From Longibacter salinarum (lineage in GTDB: Bacteria; Bacteroidota; Rhodothermia; Rhodothermales; Salinibacteraceae), in assembly GCF_002554795.1 (NCBI RefSeq), contig NZ_PDEQ01000004.1, forward strand, positions 186,001 through 250,000: DNA of 64,000 nt. Reading direction: 5' to 3'. Position 1 is the stretch's first letter. Each line of letters opens with the position of its first letter. Position numbers and translations under genes: made by a program. Positions 19,679 to 29,891 of the stretch are shown in pieces. Below the pieces are notes generated by a model, which was not told the DNA's origin, did not search any database, and worked only from the letters and a program-made list of their open reading frames with translations.

Positions 19679-21061
19679 TTAGTGTCGCGGTAATACATAG
19701 AGCTCCGTCTGCCGGCCGTCGAGGTATCGCACGGAGTTTCCGTCGAAGAAGGCATCTTCTTCCAGCATGATGCGGATTTTCTGATTGTCCCACTCGGGGA
19801 TGGCAACCTGCGCGTTGAGTTCGATGCTGTACGCCGTGTTGGGATACAGCGGATGATCCCCGCGTCCGGGCACGCCGCCCTGCTGATCCCAGAGTCCGAT
19901 GAGCGGTCCGGCTCCGTGTCCGTGATAACCGATCGGGTGCGTATACACCGTCGCGTCGATGCCTTCCTCTTTCGCAGCAGCAAGCGTTGCTTCGAGCACC
20001 TCGTTTCCGGTGCGCCCCGACGTCATTTCACGTGTGAGCAGATCCTGTAGACGGTTCCCCACGCGCAGAGCCTCGCTCAGTCCCTCGGGCGCCGCTGACT
20101 CCCCGGGCCGCAAAACGTAGGCGTGCTGCTGCGTGTCTGTGTTCAACCGCAGATACGTGATGCCGAAATCGACGTGGAGCAGGTCGCCTGGCTCGATCGT
20201 CGCCGTCGCCTCATCCGACGAGAAGTCGTTGTCCGCTCCCGTGCCCTGACGCTGAATCGACACGCTGGGATGGAACCATGCGGTGACTCCCAGCTCCCGG
20301 ATGCGGTCGCGGTACCACCACTGCACGTCCTCCGTCGTGGTCACACCGGGCTGGATGGCCTGTCCGCTCAGTCCATCCGCGATGATCGCGTGAGCGAGGC
20401 GCACGATCTGTGGGTACACCTGCATCTCTTCCTCCGTCCGCGTCTCCAGCCAACCGACGGCGAGCTTTTGCCCGCTTACAATCCGATCTCGATAGGTCGG
20501 AGACAACGCCTCCTGCATCTGACCGAACTCCGTATCGGTCATCCCATCGGCAAGGGCGAACATCTCGGAGCGGTTTACGGCAATTCGCTCTGGATCCCGG
20601 TCCTCGATCAGTGAGGCTAGACGCGCCCACTGGTCTGGCTGCTCGCTCTTGTCCCACGCCGTCTGGAAGAAGCGCCCGACATCGTAACGCGCGATCGCGA
20701 GACGATCCACACCTTCGTCCGGTCCACGATCGTGAAAAACCAGGATCGTACGGCGCCGGGCGGCCTGCCACGTGGCCGGGAGCATCGATCGGATGACAGG
20801 ATCTTCGTTGTACTCTCGCGCGCTGATTACCCACATGTCGATGTTCTCCCGTCGCATCAGCATCGGGACGACCTCGTCCAGTCGCGTCTCGAGCCAGCGG
20901 TTGATGATTTCGGCTCGCTCGCGCATCGGAAGCACGATGGACTCAACCGGATCCATCGGAGCAGAATGCTCAGGCGTGTAGCTATCCGGGATATCCGCGG
21001 ACTGAGCCTGAACGGAGGGGACGAAGAGAAACACGACGAGCAGCCACACAGCGAGGCGCAT
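19679..21061 (-). CDS. secreted M24-family metallopeptidase (Xaa-Pro aminopeptidase-like)
   Basis: A 460-residue exported protein of the pita-bread fold family. The ATG at 21061 gives a compact signal peptide (hydrophobic core at about 4-15, cleavage after the SVQAQ region near 20); a longer start eight codons upstream is less likely. Metal ligands of the M24 core are visible: Asp in LLHVDFG, a following Asp in LNTDTQ, His in YHGHGAGP, Glu in YSIELNAQ and Glu in IRIMLEEDAFF. The N-terminal creatinase-like half spans about residues 40-215. It lies about 240 bp downstream of the TonB receptor on the same strand but is separated from it by a terminator. Peptide substrate unknown. Confidence 0.92.
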   Translation of the reverse strand: MRLAVWLLVVFLFVPSVQAQSADIPDSYTPEHSAPMDPVESIVLPMRERAEIINRWLETRLDEVVPMLMRRENIDMWVISAREYNEDPVIRSMLPATWQAARRRTILVFHDRGPDEGVDRLAIARYDVGRFFQTAWDKSEQPDQWARLASLIEDRDPERIAVNRSEMFALADGMTDTEFGQMQEALSPTYRDRIVSGQKLAVGWLETRTEEEMQVYPQIVRLAHAIIADGLSGQAIQPGVTTTEDVQWWYRDRIRELGVTAWFHPSVSIQRQGTGADNDFSSDEATATIEPGDLLHVDFGITYLRLNTDTQQHAYVLRPGESAAPEGLSEALRVGNRLQDLLTREMTSGRTGNEVLEATLAAAKEEGIDATVYTHPIGYHGHGAGPLIGLWDQQGGVPGRGDHPLYPNTAYSIELNAQVAIPEWDNQKIRIMLEEDAFFDGNSVRYLDGRQTELYVLPRH

Positions 21062-21189
21062 GCAGCGGGCGGAAAGGCAAGGCATACTTCCTGATCAGAG
21101 CGAGGACGGGGACGCGGGTGATGCTCAATCTACCGGCTTCAGTCGTGAGGGGCAAGCCCGCTTGATAGAGATCAGGCGACCATACAATA

Positions 21190-21233
21190 GAAAACGCCGA
21201 CCCTGGAACGGCTATCCCGTCCGGATCGGCGCT
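21190..21233 (-). terminator. rho-independent terminator of TonB receptor gene
   Basis: On the minus strand, a nine-pair stem (CGCCGATCC / GGGTCGGCG, one G-U) followed by TTTT. It lies about 70-110 bp after the receptor stop codon and before the M24 peptidase gene. Confidence 0.7.
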
Positions 21234-21301
21234 TCCATACGTTACTCCACGTCGAACCGATGTTCGAGCGGACGATCGGATTCTACACTCGCGCTCCTGC
21301 G

Positions 21302-24300
21302 CTACTTCAACTCGTAGGTGACGCGACCGAGGATAAGGCGACCGATCTGCGGAGCTCCGACGAACTCTCTGTGCTCGTTGTTGAGCACGTTATCGGCTGT
21401 GACGTCGAACCGAAGTCCATTGCCGAACGCATATCCCGCCGACAGATCGACGAGGAAATACGAATCGACGTTTCCATTGTACGGTCCGCTCTGAACGGGA
21501 AAGCCGTCTACGTACTCACCGGCGACGCCAAATGCCCAACCGCTGTTGAACGAAAAGTTGGCGCCGGACTTCATTTTGAACGAAGGCGCATTGAGGGCAA
21601 CGCTCAACTGCTCGTTTGCTTCGTCCAGCTCTTCATTGGTGAAGAACTCATCGCTCATGAAGCTGAAGCTCGTGTAGAGCTCGGCCACGTCGGCGGGTGT
21701 GTAGAAGATGCTTCCCTCTACTCCCCAGTACTCGACCTCACCGAAGTTACGGTAGCTCACCAGACCACCGACCTGCTGAACGCCGTCCGGCGTGGGCGTG
21801 TCCAGCAGATTGTTGGCATTATCCGGCTGAACCACGGCTGACGGCGTGCCTCCCACGGTACCTGCGAGCAACTCGTACACCTGGCTGCGCACCGTCATGC
21901 TCGAGTTATCCAGAATGTCCTGGAGGAGCGCTTCGGCATTCGGGTCAGACTGAATGATCTGCTCGATATTCTGGTAGGCGAACTCCGGGCTCAGGTAGAC
22001 AAAGGGGGATTGCTGCCGGAGCGGCCCGATGAAGTTCTGCTTCTGCTCGAAGTACCCCGCCATCTCCAGCGAAACGCGTTCGAACTGGCCTTTGTAGCCA
22101 ACCTCAATCGTTTGCGTCATGGTCTGGCCCAGCGGCTCGATGTCTGCAGGACCGGCAACCGGCTCGTACCCCAGCGCGGCTTTGTCGTCCAGGAGGCCAA
22201 GGCGAACGCTTCCATTCGCCTCATTCGCTGTCGCCGACGGATCCGCGCTGCCCGCCACCTGCGCCAGAAGGCGCCTAAACGTTTCGATGTTGCTCTGTCC
22301 GAGCGTCTCGATGAGATCCTGCGACAAATCCCCGGTTTCGAGTTGCGACTCGAAGAAGGCGACCGTCGCTCGGTAGACCGGGGCGACCGGGTAGTTTCGT
22401 AGCGAGACCGGTTCATCGAATCCAACCCCCGTTGACGTCGTATTCGGGACGAAAAAGCGAATGGCCGGGTTCGGTGCAGTATTCTGCCGGTTCGAGCGGA
22501 ATGTATCAAACGTAAACCCGTCAACCGCCCCGATGCCGCGAAGTGAGACGTTGAACTCACCAAGCTGGTTGTTGCTGAGAATCGTCCGGTTCCGCGCTTC
22601 GATATCCAGGAAGTAATTCTTCGTCTGGGGCGCAGAGTACGAACGGTTGTAACTCACGCGCACGCTGTTGCCGGGCGCAAATCGGTACACCAGCGCACCA
22701 CGGGGCGAGCCACGAAGCTGCTCCGTCACGTTGTTATAGTCGCCACGGAGAGCCGCTGTAAAGTCGACGTTGTCACCCATCGCGAAGGTGGCCTGCGCGT
22801 AGGTCCCGTACTGATTGATGGCATCGCGATGTTCAAAACGGCCCGTCACCGTGCCGTTCGTTCGCGGACGAACAAAATCGGCATCCACACCCACGGTCAG
22901 GTCAGCGTTAAGGCCCGAAAGAATCGTGTTGTACTGAAGCTGACCATTCCACTGAAGCGACTCGTCGAAGAGCGACTCACCGCTGCCGTACACGTACGAA
23001 TTGTCGCCACTGTCGATCTCATTGTAGTAAACCTGCCCGAAGAAGCCACCCTGCCGGATGCGAAGCTGGCCGTAGCGATAGCCGTACATATCAGACTGGA
23101 TCGTTCCGATGCCTGATTGCACGACGCTCTTGGCGCCGCTGTATCCACCGTTCACAGCCACGCGCGTATCCGACGTCGGACGCCATTCAATGAGACCCGA
23201 GGTCGACATGGAACGGTGGTCTTTTTCACGGCGAAGGCGGTAGTCGCGAGACCCGTCGCCGTTGTAGTCACTCACCGAGACACGCCGGCCGTCCGGAACG
23301 TTGTAATACTCGGAGTAGATGCGATAGTCTTCGATTTCGCGGATGTCTTCAGGGTCGTCCGGGTCGAGCATCCATTCGTCTGCCCGGGCAAACCGTCCCG
23401 TGACCTTGAAGCCAAAGTCATTGAGGTGTCCGGCCGCTCGCATTTCTCCTCCTGCATACGCGCGCGATCCTCCCGTCGCGGACACCGTCACGCTGGGATC
23501 GCCGAACGGATCGCGGCTGAAGAAGTGAACAACACCATTCGCGACACCCGGGCCGTACAGCGCCGAACCCGGACCACGCACCACCTCCACGCGCTCGACG
23601 TCGACCGACGGAAGCGGCATGATGGCGAACAGGTTGGCGTCGAGAGCAGGCACGGCTGCCTCACGGTAGTCCGACAGCACATACGTGTCGCCACTGAACG
23701 CATTGTTGAATCCACGCAGGACGAGCTCCCGACTATTGATACCGGTCCGAGCCACGTCGACGCTCATGGCACGACGAACAGCGGATGCCGGCGAGGTAGA
23801 CACCGTCTGCTCTACGTCTTCCCGGGCAATCACCGAAATTGACGCCGGAGCATCGAGAATTTTCTCCTGTCGACGGGACGCCGAGACGACGACCTGCTCG
23901 AGCGACTGACTCGCCAGCTTCATCTCAATCTGAACACGATTGAGATCATCCGGCAACACGGACACTTCCCGGGTCTGCTTCTGGTAGCCGACGAATGAAA
24001 CCTCCAGGATGTACGAGCCCGTTTCGAGGTCTTCGAGGCGAAACTCTCCGTCAACGGAGGCCGTCGCTCCCGCATAAGCTGAGGCTTCCGGCCCGGTTCG
24101 AAGGACGATATTGGCCCCGGGCAGGGGCCCGCCATCGTTCGCGTCCACGACGGTACCGACAATAGCGCCCGTATCTTGAGCGGCGACCTCGAAGGGTGAG
24201 ATCGCACAGGCGATGAGGGCGAGCATGAGGATGATAAGCGAGCGCCCGAGAGCGCGACCTTTGGAAACGAGGCCGAACCGATCCTCGTGCGCCGCAGCGC

Positions 24301-24361
24301 CGGACACCGACCGCGCCTGCGCAGGGTAGTTTGAGTTTTGCATTGGAGAGAGAAGCAACAT
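21302..24361 (-). CDS. TonB-dependent outer-membrane receptor with CarboxypepD-like N-domain
   Basis: Energised outer-membrane importer of 1019 residues. An unusually long N-terminus precedes the signal anchor (hydrophobic run at about 42-60, cleavage near the VAAQ at about 61). An internal ATG at 24343 is an alternative start. Next are a carboxypeptidase-D-like beta domain (GAIVGTVVDANDGGPLPGANIVL, about 65-150), the plug (about 155-290; ILDAPASISVIAREDVEQT and VERVEVVRGPGSALYGPGVANGVV) and a 22-strand-type barrel ending in an aromatic/charged strand (ILGRVTYELK). Ligand unknown. No sigma, anti-sigma or SusD-like gene is adjacent, and no STN domain is present. Confidence 0.95.
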   Translation of the reverse strand: MLLLSPMQNSNYPAQARSVSGAAAHEDRFGLVSKGRALGRSLIILMLALIACAISPFEVAAQDTGAIVGTVVDANDGGPLPGANIVLRTGPEASAYAGATASVDGEFRLEDLETGSYILEVSFVGYQKQTREVSVLPDDLNRVQIEMKLASQSLEQVVVSASRRQEKILDAPASISVIAREDVEQTVSTSPASAVRRAMSVDVARTGINSRELVLRGFNNAFSGDTYVLSDYREAAVPALDANLFAIMPLPSVDVERVEVVRGPGSALYGPGVANGVVHFFSRDPFGDPSVTVSATGGSRAYAGGEMRAAGHLNDFGFKVTGRFARADEWMLDPDDPEDIREIEDYRIYSEYYNVPDGRRVSVSDYNGDGSRDYRLRREKDHRSMSTSGLIEWRPTSDTRVAVNGGYSGAKSVVQSGIGTIQSDMYGYRYGQLRIRQGGFFGQVYYNEIDSGDNSYVYGSGESLFDESLQWNGQLQYNTILSGLNADLTVGVDADFVRPRTNGTVTGRFEHRDAINQYGTYAQATFAMGDNVDFTAALRGDYNNVTEQLRGSPRGALVYRFAPGNSVRVSYNRSYSAPQTKNYFLDIEARNRTILSNNQLGEFNVSLRGIGAVDGFTFDTFRSNRQNTAPNPAIRFFVPNTTSTGVGFDEPVSLRNYPVAPVYRATVAFFESQLETGDLSQDLIETLGQSNIETFRRLLAQVAGSADPSATANEANGSVRLGLLDDKAALGYEPVAGPADIEPLGQTMTQTIEVGYKGQFERVSLEMAGYFEQKQNFIGPLRQQSPFVYLSPEFAYQNIEQIIQSDPNAEALLQDILDNSSMTVRSQVYELLAGTVGGTPSAVVQPDNANNLLDTPTPDGVQQVGGLVSYRNFGEVEYWGVEGSIFYTPADVAELYTSFSFMSDEFFTNEELDEANEQLSVALNAPSFKMKSGANFSFNSGWAFGVAGEYVDGFPVQSGPYNGNVDSYFLVDLSAGYAFGNGLRFDVTADNVLNNEHREFVGAPQIGRLILGRVTYELK

Positions 24362-24748
24362 GAATCGATGAACGTCCCGTTTCCCACTCCTCCCTCTTAG
24401 AGTTGCCCTCCATATGAAGCGAGGGGCGAATGGGAAACGTCTACGAACGTAGATACCTCATCCAATGGCGCACTGTCCAGTCATCCAGAATGACACGAGA
24501 CGGATTCTACGTCTCTTTATCGAAATTAATCGATCTAAACATCAACTCCACGTGGCCTCCTTACCACGTTCATTTTTGAGTATTTGAGCTTCACAATTTC
24601 ACCTGTCAAGTCCCTTCAACAAACCTTCTCCCACGATGAAAAAGCGAACTCGTCTACAAAAACGTTCTAAAAAAATCGCTACCAGGTGGGATGTTCGATT
24701 TCCTAATGCCACAACGCCGCCCCGGCGACGCGATGCTGTGGTCGGAGA
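24362..24748. other. upstream region of TonB receptor, AT-richer, gene-free
   Basis: About 390 bp. It is distinctly more AT-rich than its surroundings around 24500-24660 and probably carries the receptor promoter. A plus-strand frame starting at 24636 is Lys/Arg-rich by composition and runs antisense into the next gene, so it is not called. No specific operator was identified. Confidence 0.5.
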
Positions 24749-25192
24749 CTATTTCTCTTCTCGGGGCCAGGAAGTGTCGTCGGGAAGTGGTGCGTTTGGA
24801 TCCTGCATGACGAGCTCCTCCGGCACGTCATTGCGCTGCTTATCCGGGTTAATGACGGAAATGATAGGCAGCGCCAGCGCCGTAAAGAAGGGACCAAGGG
24901 CAGCGATCAAAAATTCTTGCTGCAACTCCACCATGTCATCATCAAACCGTCCCTCCTCGTCGAGGTGACCGTTGATGTCGAGGTAGAGCACACGCGGCCA
25001 CCCGGGGAAGCGGTCCTCCGACTCTTTCAGCAGGCCGAACACATCCTGTGCAGCCGCCACGAAGCCGTCCTCCTCGCCCACGATGTGGTAGATCGACACC
25101 GTGTTATCGAAGTTCATGTGGATGCCCGGCGCGTCCGGCTTATCGTACTCCGGCACGAAGTCCGGCATGTCTTTCTGATCGTTGGAGGCCAT
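24749..25192 (-). CDS. hypothetical acidic protein
   Basis: A 147-residue cytosolic-type protein starting at the ATG at 25192 (MASNDQKDMPDFV). The frame upstream of it looks non-coding. It is strongly acidic and contains a beta-strand-like segment (VSIYHIVGEEDGFVAAAQDVF), RVLYLDINGHLDEEGRFDDDMVE, and one hydrophobic stretch (FLIAALGPFFTALALPIISVI) that may be a buried helix or a membrane helix. The composition and codon pattern look like real coding sequence. I recognise no family. It follows the repeat-rich spacer and uvrA on the same strand. Confidence 0.75.
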   Translation of the reverse strand: MASNDQKDMPDFVPEYDKPDAPGIHMNFDNTVSIYHIVGEEDGFVAAAQDVFGLLKESEDRFPGWPRVLYLDINGHLDEEGRFDDDMVELQQEFLIAALGPFFTALALPIISVINPDKQRNDVPEELVMQDPNAPLPDDTSWPREEK

Positions 25193-25395
25193 AGCCACGA
25201 CTCGGTTAGACGTCAAAAGGGATATCACGTGCGTTGAATGACGGCCGTATCGACAGGATTCCCCCACACAGCGATTTGACACGCGCAATCACACCACGTT
25301 GGAGAGAAGGAACGAACGCGCCAGATTCTCGGGCACTTCGCCTGGGCGCAGACGCGCCATAGGAAAAAAGGACCGTTGTGTAGCCCAAAACAAGC

Positions 25396-25456
25396 CACCG
25401 TCGCACGGCCACTTTCGCTCTTTCCCAACTCACCGTCGCACGGCCGTGCGACGGTG
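25396..25456. repeat. 26-bp perfect palindrome with duplicated half-site
   Basis: Positions 25431-25456 form a perfect palindrome (half: CACCGTCGCACGG). The half plus two bases (CACCGTCGCACGGCC) also occurs at 25396-25410 in direct orientation, so the right arm can pair with either left copy. No T run follows, so it is not a classical terminator. Confidence 0.9.
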
Positions 25457-25482
25457 AGGGTTTGGATCAAACTCTGAATACC

Positions 25483-25635
25483 TTTTGGGCGGACAGCTTC
25501 GGACGCCAAAGGCTCCCGTACGTTGAACGCTGTACTCTGAACCCTGAACCTTGAAAACCTGTTTGGCGGGCAGCCTTCGGCACTCCCAACGTACGGACCT
25601 CCTGATGGTCGGTCCTCGCGACGCTCGTCACACTA
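25483..25635 (+). repeat. dispersed intergenic repeat, copies 2 and 3
   Basis: The motif TTTGGGCGGACAGCTTCGG occurs at about 25485-25503, and a longer form (AAACCTGTTTGGCGGGCAGC, then GTACGGACC and GGTCGGTCCTCGCGACGCTC) at 25555-25635. The longer form matches the minus strand of 121-253. Confidence 0.6.
25535..25555. repeat. GAACCCTGAACC phrase repeat
   Basis: CTGAACCCTGAACCTTGAA: the same phrase family as the right flank of the four-helix-bundle cassette (19638-19670). Confidence 0.75.
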
Positions 25636-25687
25636 GGCGGGGTTGATTATGCGCTCTGTGTCTGTCGCCTATCCGACAAAAAGGTTA

Positions 25688-25725
25688 TGAACGCTGAACT
25701 TTGAACCCTGAACCCCGAACTTGAA
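25688..25725. repeat. GAACCCTGAACC phrase repeat
   Basis: Five to six degenerate 7-base phrases (TGAACGC, TGAACTT, TGAACCC, TGAACCC, CGAACTT) ending seven bases before the uvrA stop codon. Same family and orientation as 25535-25555. Confidence 0.75.
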
Positions 25726-25731
25726 ACTACT

Positions 25732-28700
25732 TCACGCCGCCATCCCCATGTCTTCGGCCTCTTCCTCCGGTTCCTCGTCTAATCCATCCGTGATGTCCGA
25801 GTCATCATCGCTCATGCTATCGAGGTCAACATCCTCGTCCTCCATCTGGGCAACGAGGCGAGCCCGTTCCAGCTCCTCCCGGATGAAGGGCGACGTGTGC
25901 GTATCGGCATCGGCGAGTGCCTCCGGCGTACCGGCGAAGACAATCTCTCCACCGCCTTCGCCCCCTTCCGGCCCGAGGTCGATCACGTGATCCGCGGTTT
26001 TCACCACATCCATGTTGTGCTCGATAACGATCACGGTGTTGCCCTTCTTTACAAGCGCACGCAGCACATTCAGCAGGTGACGGATGTCCTCGAAGTGCAT
26101 CCCCGTCGTTGGCTCATCGAGAATGTAGAGCGTGTCGCCCGTTCCCGGTCGCGAGAGCTCCTTGGACAGTTTCACGCGCTGCGCTTCTCCACCGGACAGC
26201 GTCGTGGACTGCTGGCCGAGCGTGATGTAGCCAAGTCCGACCGCGTCCAGGGTCCGGAGCTTACGCATGATGCGCGGCTGGTTCTCGAAAAACTCCAGCG
26301 CCTCGCTCACGGTCATCGCCAGCACGTCCGCGATGGACTTCCCCTTGAAGCGGACCTGCAGCGTCTCCTCATTGTAGCGCTTGCCGCCGCACTCGTCGCA
26401 GGTGACCTCGACGTCCGGAAGGAAGTTCATCTCGAGCTTCACCGTTCCGGTGCCGTCGCACTTCTTGCAGCGACCGCCCTTCGTGTTGAAACTGAAGCGT
26501 CCCTTGTCGTACCCCCGGATCTTGGCCTCCGGCACCTTCGCGAAGAGATCGCGCAGGTAGTCCATCAGCTTGGTATACGTCGCCGGATTCGACCGTGGAG
26601 TCCGGCCGATGGGCTGCTGGTCGATCTCGATCACCTTGTCGATGTTGTCGATACCCTCGATTTCATCGTGCGGCAGTGGGACCATCTTCGCCCTGTGATG
26701 ATGCCGCGCAAGGATCGGATAGAGCGTCTGGTTGACGAGCGTCGACTTACCGGACCCGCTCACGCCCGTGATCGCCGTGAGCGTCCCGAGGGGAAACTCG
26801 ACGTCCTGCCCCTTCAGGTTATGGCCAGTTGCACCCTTCAGGACCATCGATTCACCGGTCCCGGGATTCCGTTTCTCCGGGATGGAGATGGCGCGATGCC
26901 CCTGCAGGTACGCCGCAGTCAGGCTCTCGAAGGTATAGTGGTCGCTCTTGTACGCCTCGGCGCGCTCGGCCACGGTGCTGGTTGCCTCTCCGTTCGCGGC
27001 CACGCCCGTGCGCTCGGTCGGGTCCACGGTCAGCGCGTCGGGCGACCCCGCCGTCATGACGTGTCCGCCGTGCGTACCGGCGCCCGGACCGAGGTCGATC
27101 ACGTAGTCGGCCGCCTCCATGATCTCGCGATCGTGCTCCACCACGAGCACCGAGTTGCCGAGATCGCGAAGGTTCTGCAGGCTCTTGATCAGGCGCGTGT
27201 TGTCGCGCGGATGCAGGCCGATGGATGGCTCATCCAAAACATACAGCACACCGGTGAGCTGCGTCCCGACCTGCGTTGCGAGGCGAATCCGCTGACTTTC
27301 ACCACCGGAGAGCGTGCGCGCCGTGCGATCGAGGGTCAGGTATCCGACGCCGACGCCAATCAGGAAGTCGAGGCGTTCCTTCACCTCTTTAATGATCGGT
27401 TCGGCGATCGTCTTCTGGCGTCCTTCCTCCAGCTCCACGTCCTCGAAGAACTGGCGGAGCTTCGTCAGGTCCATGTTGGCGAGGTCGGCAATCGTCTTGC
27501 CGGCGACCTTGTAGCTCAGACTTTCTTTCTTGAGCCGACCGCCGCCGCACTTCGGACATGGCATCTTGCGCATGAACGACTCCGCCCAGCGCCGCTGCTT
27601 CGACGAATTCGTGTTCTCGTACGTGTGCCAGATGTGCTGATACAGTCCGCCGTAGCGGTGCTTGTACCGGACTTCACGGCCCTTGTATTTGTAGACGATG
27701 TCGAACTGCTGCTCACCGGCCCCCTCGAGGATCACGTCGAGTTGCTCGTCGGTCAACTCTTCGATCGGCGTCTCGAAATCGAAGTTGTACGCCTCCGCCA
27801 CCGCCTCGAGCTGGCTGAAGATCCAGATGTCGCGCGGCTTCCCGAGAGGAACGAGGCCGCCCTGCTGGATGGTTTTCGACGGATCGGGGATCATCAGCTC
27901 CTTGTCAAGCTCGTTCGTCACCCCGAGGCCGTCGCATTCCTGACACGCGCCATACGGCGTGTTGAACGAGAACATGTTCGGCGACGCCTCATCGTAACTG
28001 AGTCCCGTCTCCGGATCCACCAGGTGGCGACTGAAGAGATGGTCGCCCTCCTCGACGCCCTCCGGCGAGCCCGACACGATGCTGGCTATGAGCGTACCGC
28101 CGCCCATGTCAAGCGCCGTGCTGACGGACTTGTTCACCCGGGCGCGAATACCGTCTTTCACGACGAGGCGATCGATCACCACCTCGATGTCGTGTGTCTT
28201 GTAGCGATCGAGCTTCATGCCCTTCTCGTACTCGCGCATCTCGCCGTCGATACGGAAGCGCTCGAAGCCCTGGCTGGCCGTCTGCTCGAACAGCTCGCGG
28301 TAATGCCCTTTCCGGGCCTTCACCACCGGAGCGAGAATCATCAGGCGGGTGCCCTCCGGCACATCCAGGATGCCGTCGATAATCTCATCGTCCGATTGCT
28401 TCCGCATCCGGTTGCCGGTCTCGTACGAATAGGCCGTCGCCGCACGAGCATAGAGCAGACGAAGAAAGTCGTACACCTCCGTGACCGTGCCAACGGTTGA
28501 CCGCGGGTTGCCCGAGACCGTCTTCTGCTCGATGGAAATGACCGGCGAGAGACCGTCGATGTAGTCGACCTCCGGCCGCTCCATCATTTCGAGAAACTGC
28601 CGGGCGTAGGCCGACAGGCTCTCCATGTAGCGCCGCTGCCCCTCGGCAAAGATCGTATCGAAAGCAAGGCTCGACTTGCCAGAGCCCGACAGGCCCGTGA

Positions 28701-28788
28701 TGACCACGAGATCGTTGCGGGGAATATCGAGGTCGACGTTCTGCAGGTTGTGCTCGCGCGCGCCGCGGATCGTGATGCGTTCGTGCAT
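25732..28788 (-). CDS. uvrA: excinuclease ABC subunit A
   Basis: The damage-recognition ATPase of nucleotide excision repair, loading UvrB onto lesions. It has 1018 residues, about 70 longer than the usual ~945. Walker A motifs are [10 protein letters not shown] (about 32-41) and [10 protein letters not shown] (about 675); the signature motifs are [13 protein letters not shown] and [13 protein letters not shown]. Zinc-binding cysteines are present in CQECDG, CPKCGGG and the C-terminal CKKCDGTG ... CDECGGKR pair. The extra length comes from an insert between the halves (around 595-650, ending near KRNPGTGES) and an acidic Asp/Glu-rich tail of about 35 residues, in keeping with a halophilic proteome. 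No damage-inducible box was identified upstream. Confidence 0.98.
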   Translation of the reverse strand: MHERITIRGAREHNLQNVDLDIPRNDLVVITGLSGSGKSSLAFDTIFAEGQRRYMESLSAYARQFLEMMERPEVDYIDGLSPVISIEQKTVSGNPRSTVGTVTEVYDFLRLLYARAATAYSYETGNRMRKQSDDEIIDGILDVPEGTRLMILAPVVKARKGHYRELFEQTASQGFERFRIDGEMREYEKGMKLDRYKTHDIEVVIDRLVVKDGIRARVNKSVSTALDMGGGTLIASIVSGSPEGVEEGDHLFSRHLVDPETGLSYDEASPNMFSFNTPYGACQECDGLGVTNELDKELMIPDPSKTIQQGGLVPLGKPRDIWIFSQLEAVAEAYNFDFETPIEELTDEQLDVILEGAGEQQFDIVYKYKGREVRYKHRYGGLYQHIWHTYENTNSSKQRRWAESFMRKMPCPKCGGGRLKKESLSYKVAGKTIADLANMDLTKLRQFFEDVELEEGRQKTIAEPIIKEVKERLDFLIGVGVGYLTLDRTARTLSGGESQRIRLATQVGTQLTGVLYVLDEPSIGLHPRDNTRLIKSLQNLRDLGNSVLVVEHDREIMEAADYVIDLGPGAGTHGGHVMTAGSPDALTVDPTERTGVAANGEATSTVAERAEAYKSDHYTFESLTAAYLQGHRAISIPEKRNPGTGESMVLKGATGHNLKGQDVEFPLGTLTAITGVSGSGKSTLVNQTLYPILARHHHRAKMVPLPHDEIEGIDNIDKVIEIDQQPIGRTPRSNPATYTKLMDYLRDLFAKVPEAKIRGYDKGRFSFNTKGGRCKKCDGTGTVKLEMNFLPDVEVTCDECGGKRYNEETLQVRFKGKSIADVLAMTVSEALEFFENQPRIMRKLRTLDAVGLGYITLGQQSTTLSGGEAQRVKLSKELSRPGTGDTLYILDEPTTGMHFEDIRHLLNVLRALVKKGNTVIVIEHNMDVVKTADHVIDLGPEGGEGGGEIVFAGTPEALADADTHTSPFIREELERARLVAQMEDEDVDLDSMSDDDSDITDGLDEEPEEEAEDMGMAA

Positions 28789-29095
28789 GCGGGGCTGGGG
28801 GAGAAGGCGGGAAATGCTCGGGCGAGGGTCCGCGTCGTTGGACCACGAACCAATTCATAGCAAACGACAGGCCCAATTTCCGATCCGAAACCGGAATCTC
28901 GGGCGTCGAAACCATCCACCTTACACGATCTTGCGGAACGCCCGTTTCAGCGTTTTCGGTCACACACATGTGTCCCGGGCGGAATTGCGGGATGTGTCAC
29001 AATTGGGAAGGGCAATGCGAAATGGGGAATGCGAAGGGCGAAACGGCATGAATAAAGCTGGCAGCGTTAACCAGCGCGTGTCCACTATCTTCCTT
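28789..29095. other. spacer between uvrA and metalloregulator
   Basis: About 300 bp without a gene. It contains a heptad-type repeat block at about 29005-29046. Confidence 0.5.
29005..29046. repeat. degenerate heptad repeats (AATGCGA type)
   Basis: Degenerate phrases GGGAAGGGC, AATGCGA, AATGGGG, AATGCGA, AGGGCGA, belonging to the same loose family as the heptads at 1567-1602 and 1821-1867. Confidence 0.6.
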
Positions 29096-29791
29096 CTACA
29101 CCCCGTCCGGCCTGCCCTGCGGCACGTCGTCGCTCACGAAAACGGCCGCGGCGACGGTGCGGCCGACAACCTCCGTCTTGGGGCCATCGGGCGTGTGCAC
29201 GGTGAGCGTGAGGGGGCCGTCGAACGGGGCGCGTTCCTCGACGTCGACGCGCGTTCGCGGCATCAGGCCTAGATCTTCGAGATGATGGAGGAGCTTCGGG
29301 TCGGCGTCTTCCAGGTGGTGGACCTGCACGCTGGTTCCCGCCTTCACGTGGACGAGCGGGCGGGCGCTGACTTCGGCCACCGTGCCGTCGCGTGACGGGA
29401 TCGGGTGGCCGTGCGGGTCGTGCGTCGGGTAGTCGAGCAGCTCTTCCAGCTTGCTCTCAAACTCCTCAGAAATGTGGTGCTCTAAGTGCTCCGCTTCCTC
29501 GTGCAACTGCTCCCACGAGTAGTCCATCACCTCCTTCAGGTACAGCTCTAAAAGACGGTGATGGCGGATAATCTCGAGCGCTACTTTCGTGCCCGCTTCC
29601 GTCAGGGTGACGCCGCGATATGACTCGTAGACGAGCATCCCGAGTTCATCCAGACGCTGCACCATATTCGTGACAGACGCGGACGATACCTCCATGGCGT
29701 CGGCAACCGCGCTGGTCGACACCGGCGGGTCGTGCCGAACCTGCAGCTTATAAATCGCCTTGAGGTAATCTTCTATGGTCGGGCTCAGCAT
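29096..29791 (-). CDS. DtxR/MntR-family metal-dependent transcriptional regulator
   Basis: A metal-sensing repressor of 231 residues (iron or manganese type). The ATG at 29791 was chosen because the family N-terminus begins with it (LSPTIEDYLKAIYKLQ); about 40 further codons upstream are open but atypical. An N-terminal winged helix (about 5-65, VSTSAVADAMEVSSASVTNMVQRL) is followed by the dimer/metal-binding domain (about 70-140, HHRLLELYLKEV and EEAEHLEHHISEEF with candidate Glu/His/Asp ligands) and an SH3-like FeoA domain (about 150-228). No transporter gene is adjacent. An inverted repeat upstream (29892-29917) may be its operator. Confidence 0.93.
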   Translation of the reverse strand: MLSPTIEDYLKAIYKLQVRHDPPVSTSAVADAMEVSSASVTNMVQRLDELGMLVYESYRGVTLTEAGTKVALEIIRHHRLLELYLKEVMDYSWEQLHEEAEHLEHHISEEFESKLEELLDYPTHDPHGHPIPSRDGTVAEVSARPLVHVKAGTSVQVHHLEDADPKLLHHLEDLGLMPRTRVDVEERAPFDGPLTLTVHTPDGPKTEVVGRTVAAAVFVSDDVPQGRPDGV

Positions 29792-29891
29792 GAACGGTAC
29801 GGCGGTAGCAGAGAGCATCGATCGTTCGACGAACCCGCACGGGTTTCCGTTTGATCCCCGCACACGGTTTCGAAATGACATCTGACCTTTT

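Larger units (their letters stand above)
25193..25731. other. repeat-rich intergenic region between uvrA and acidic protein
   Basis: About 540 bp with no credible gene. It contains a perfect 26-bp palindrome with an extra half-site, two copies of the dispersed GGCGGRCAGCYTCGG motif and two blocks of GAACCCTGAAC phrases, listed separately. The density of repeats is the highest in the window. Confidence 0.75.

Noticed and set aside
24636-24968. Plus-strand frame starting MKKRTRLQKRSKK
   Set aside because: The basic start comes from an A-rich stretch, and the rest is antisense to the better-supported gene at 24749-25192.
25206-25509. Minus-strand frames of 75-94 codons in the repeat-rich spacer
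   Set aside because: They overlap the palindrome and dispersed repeats and have no coding features.
25897-28500. 867-codon plus-strand frame opposite uvrA
   Set aside because: Antisense shadow of a certain gene in GC-rich DNA; Arg/His/Leu-rich composition and no motifs.
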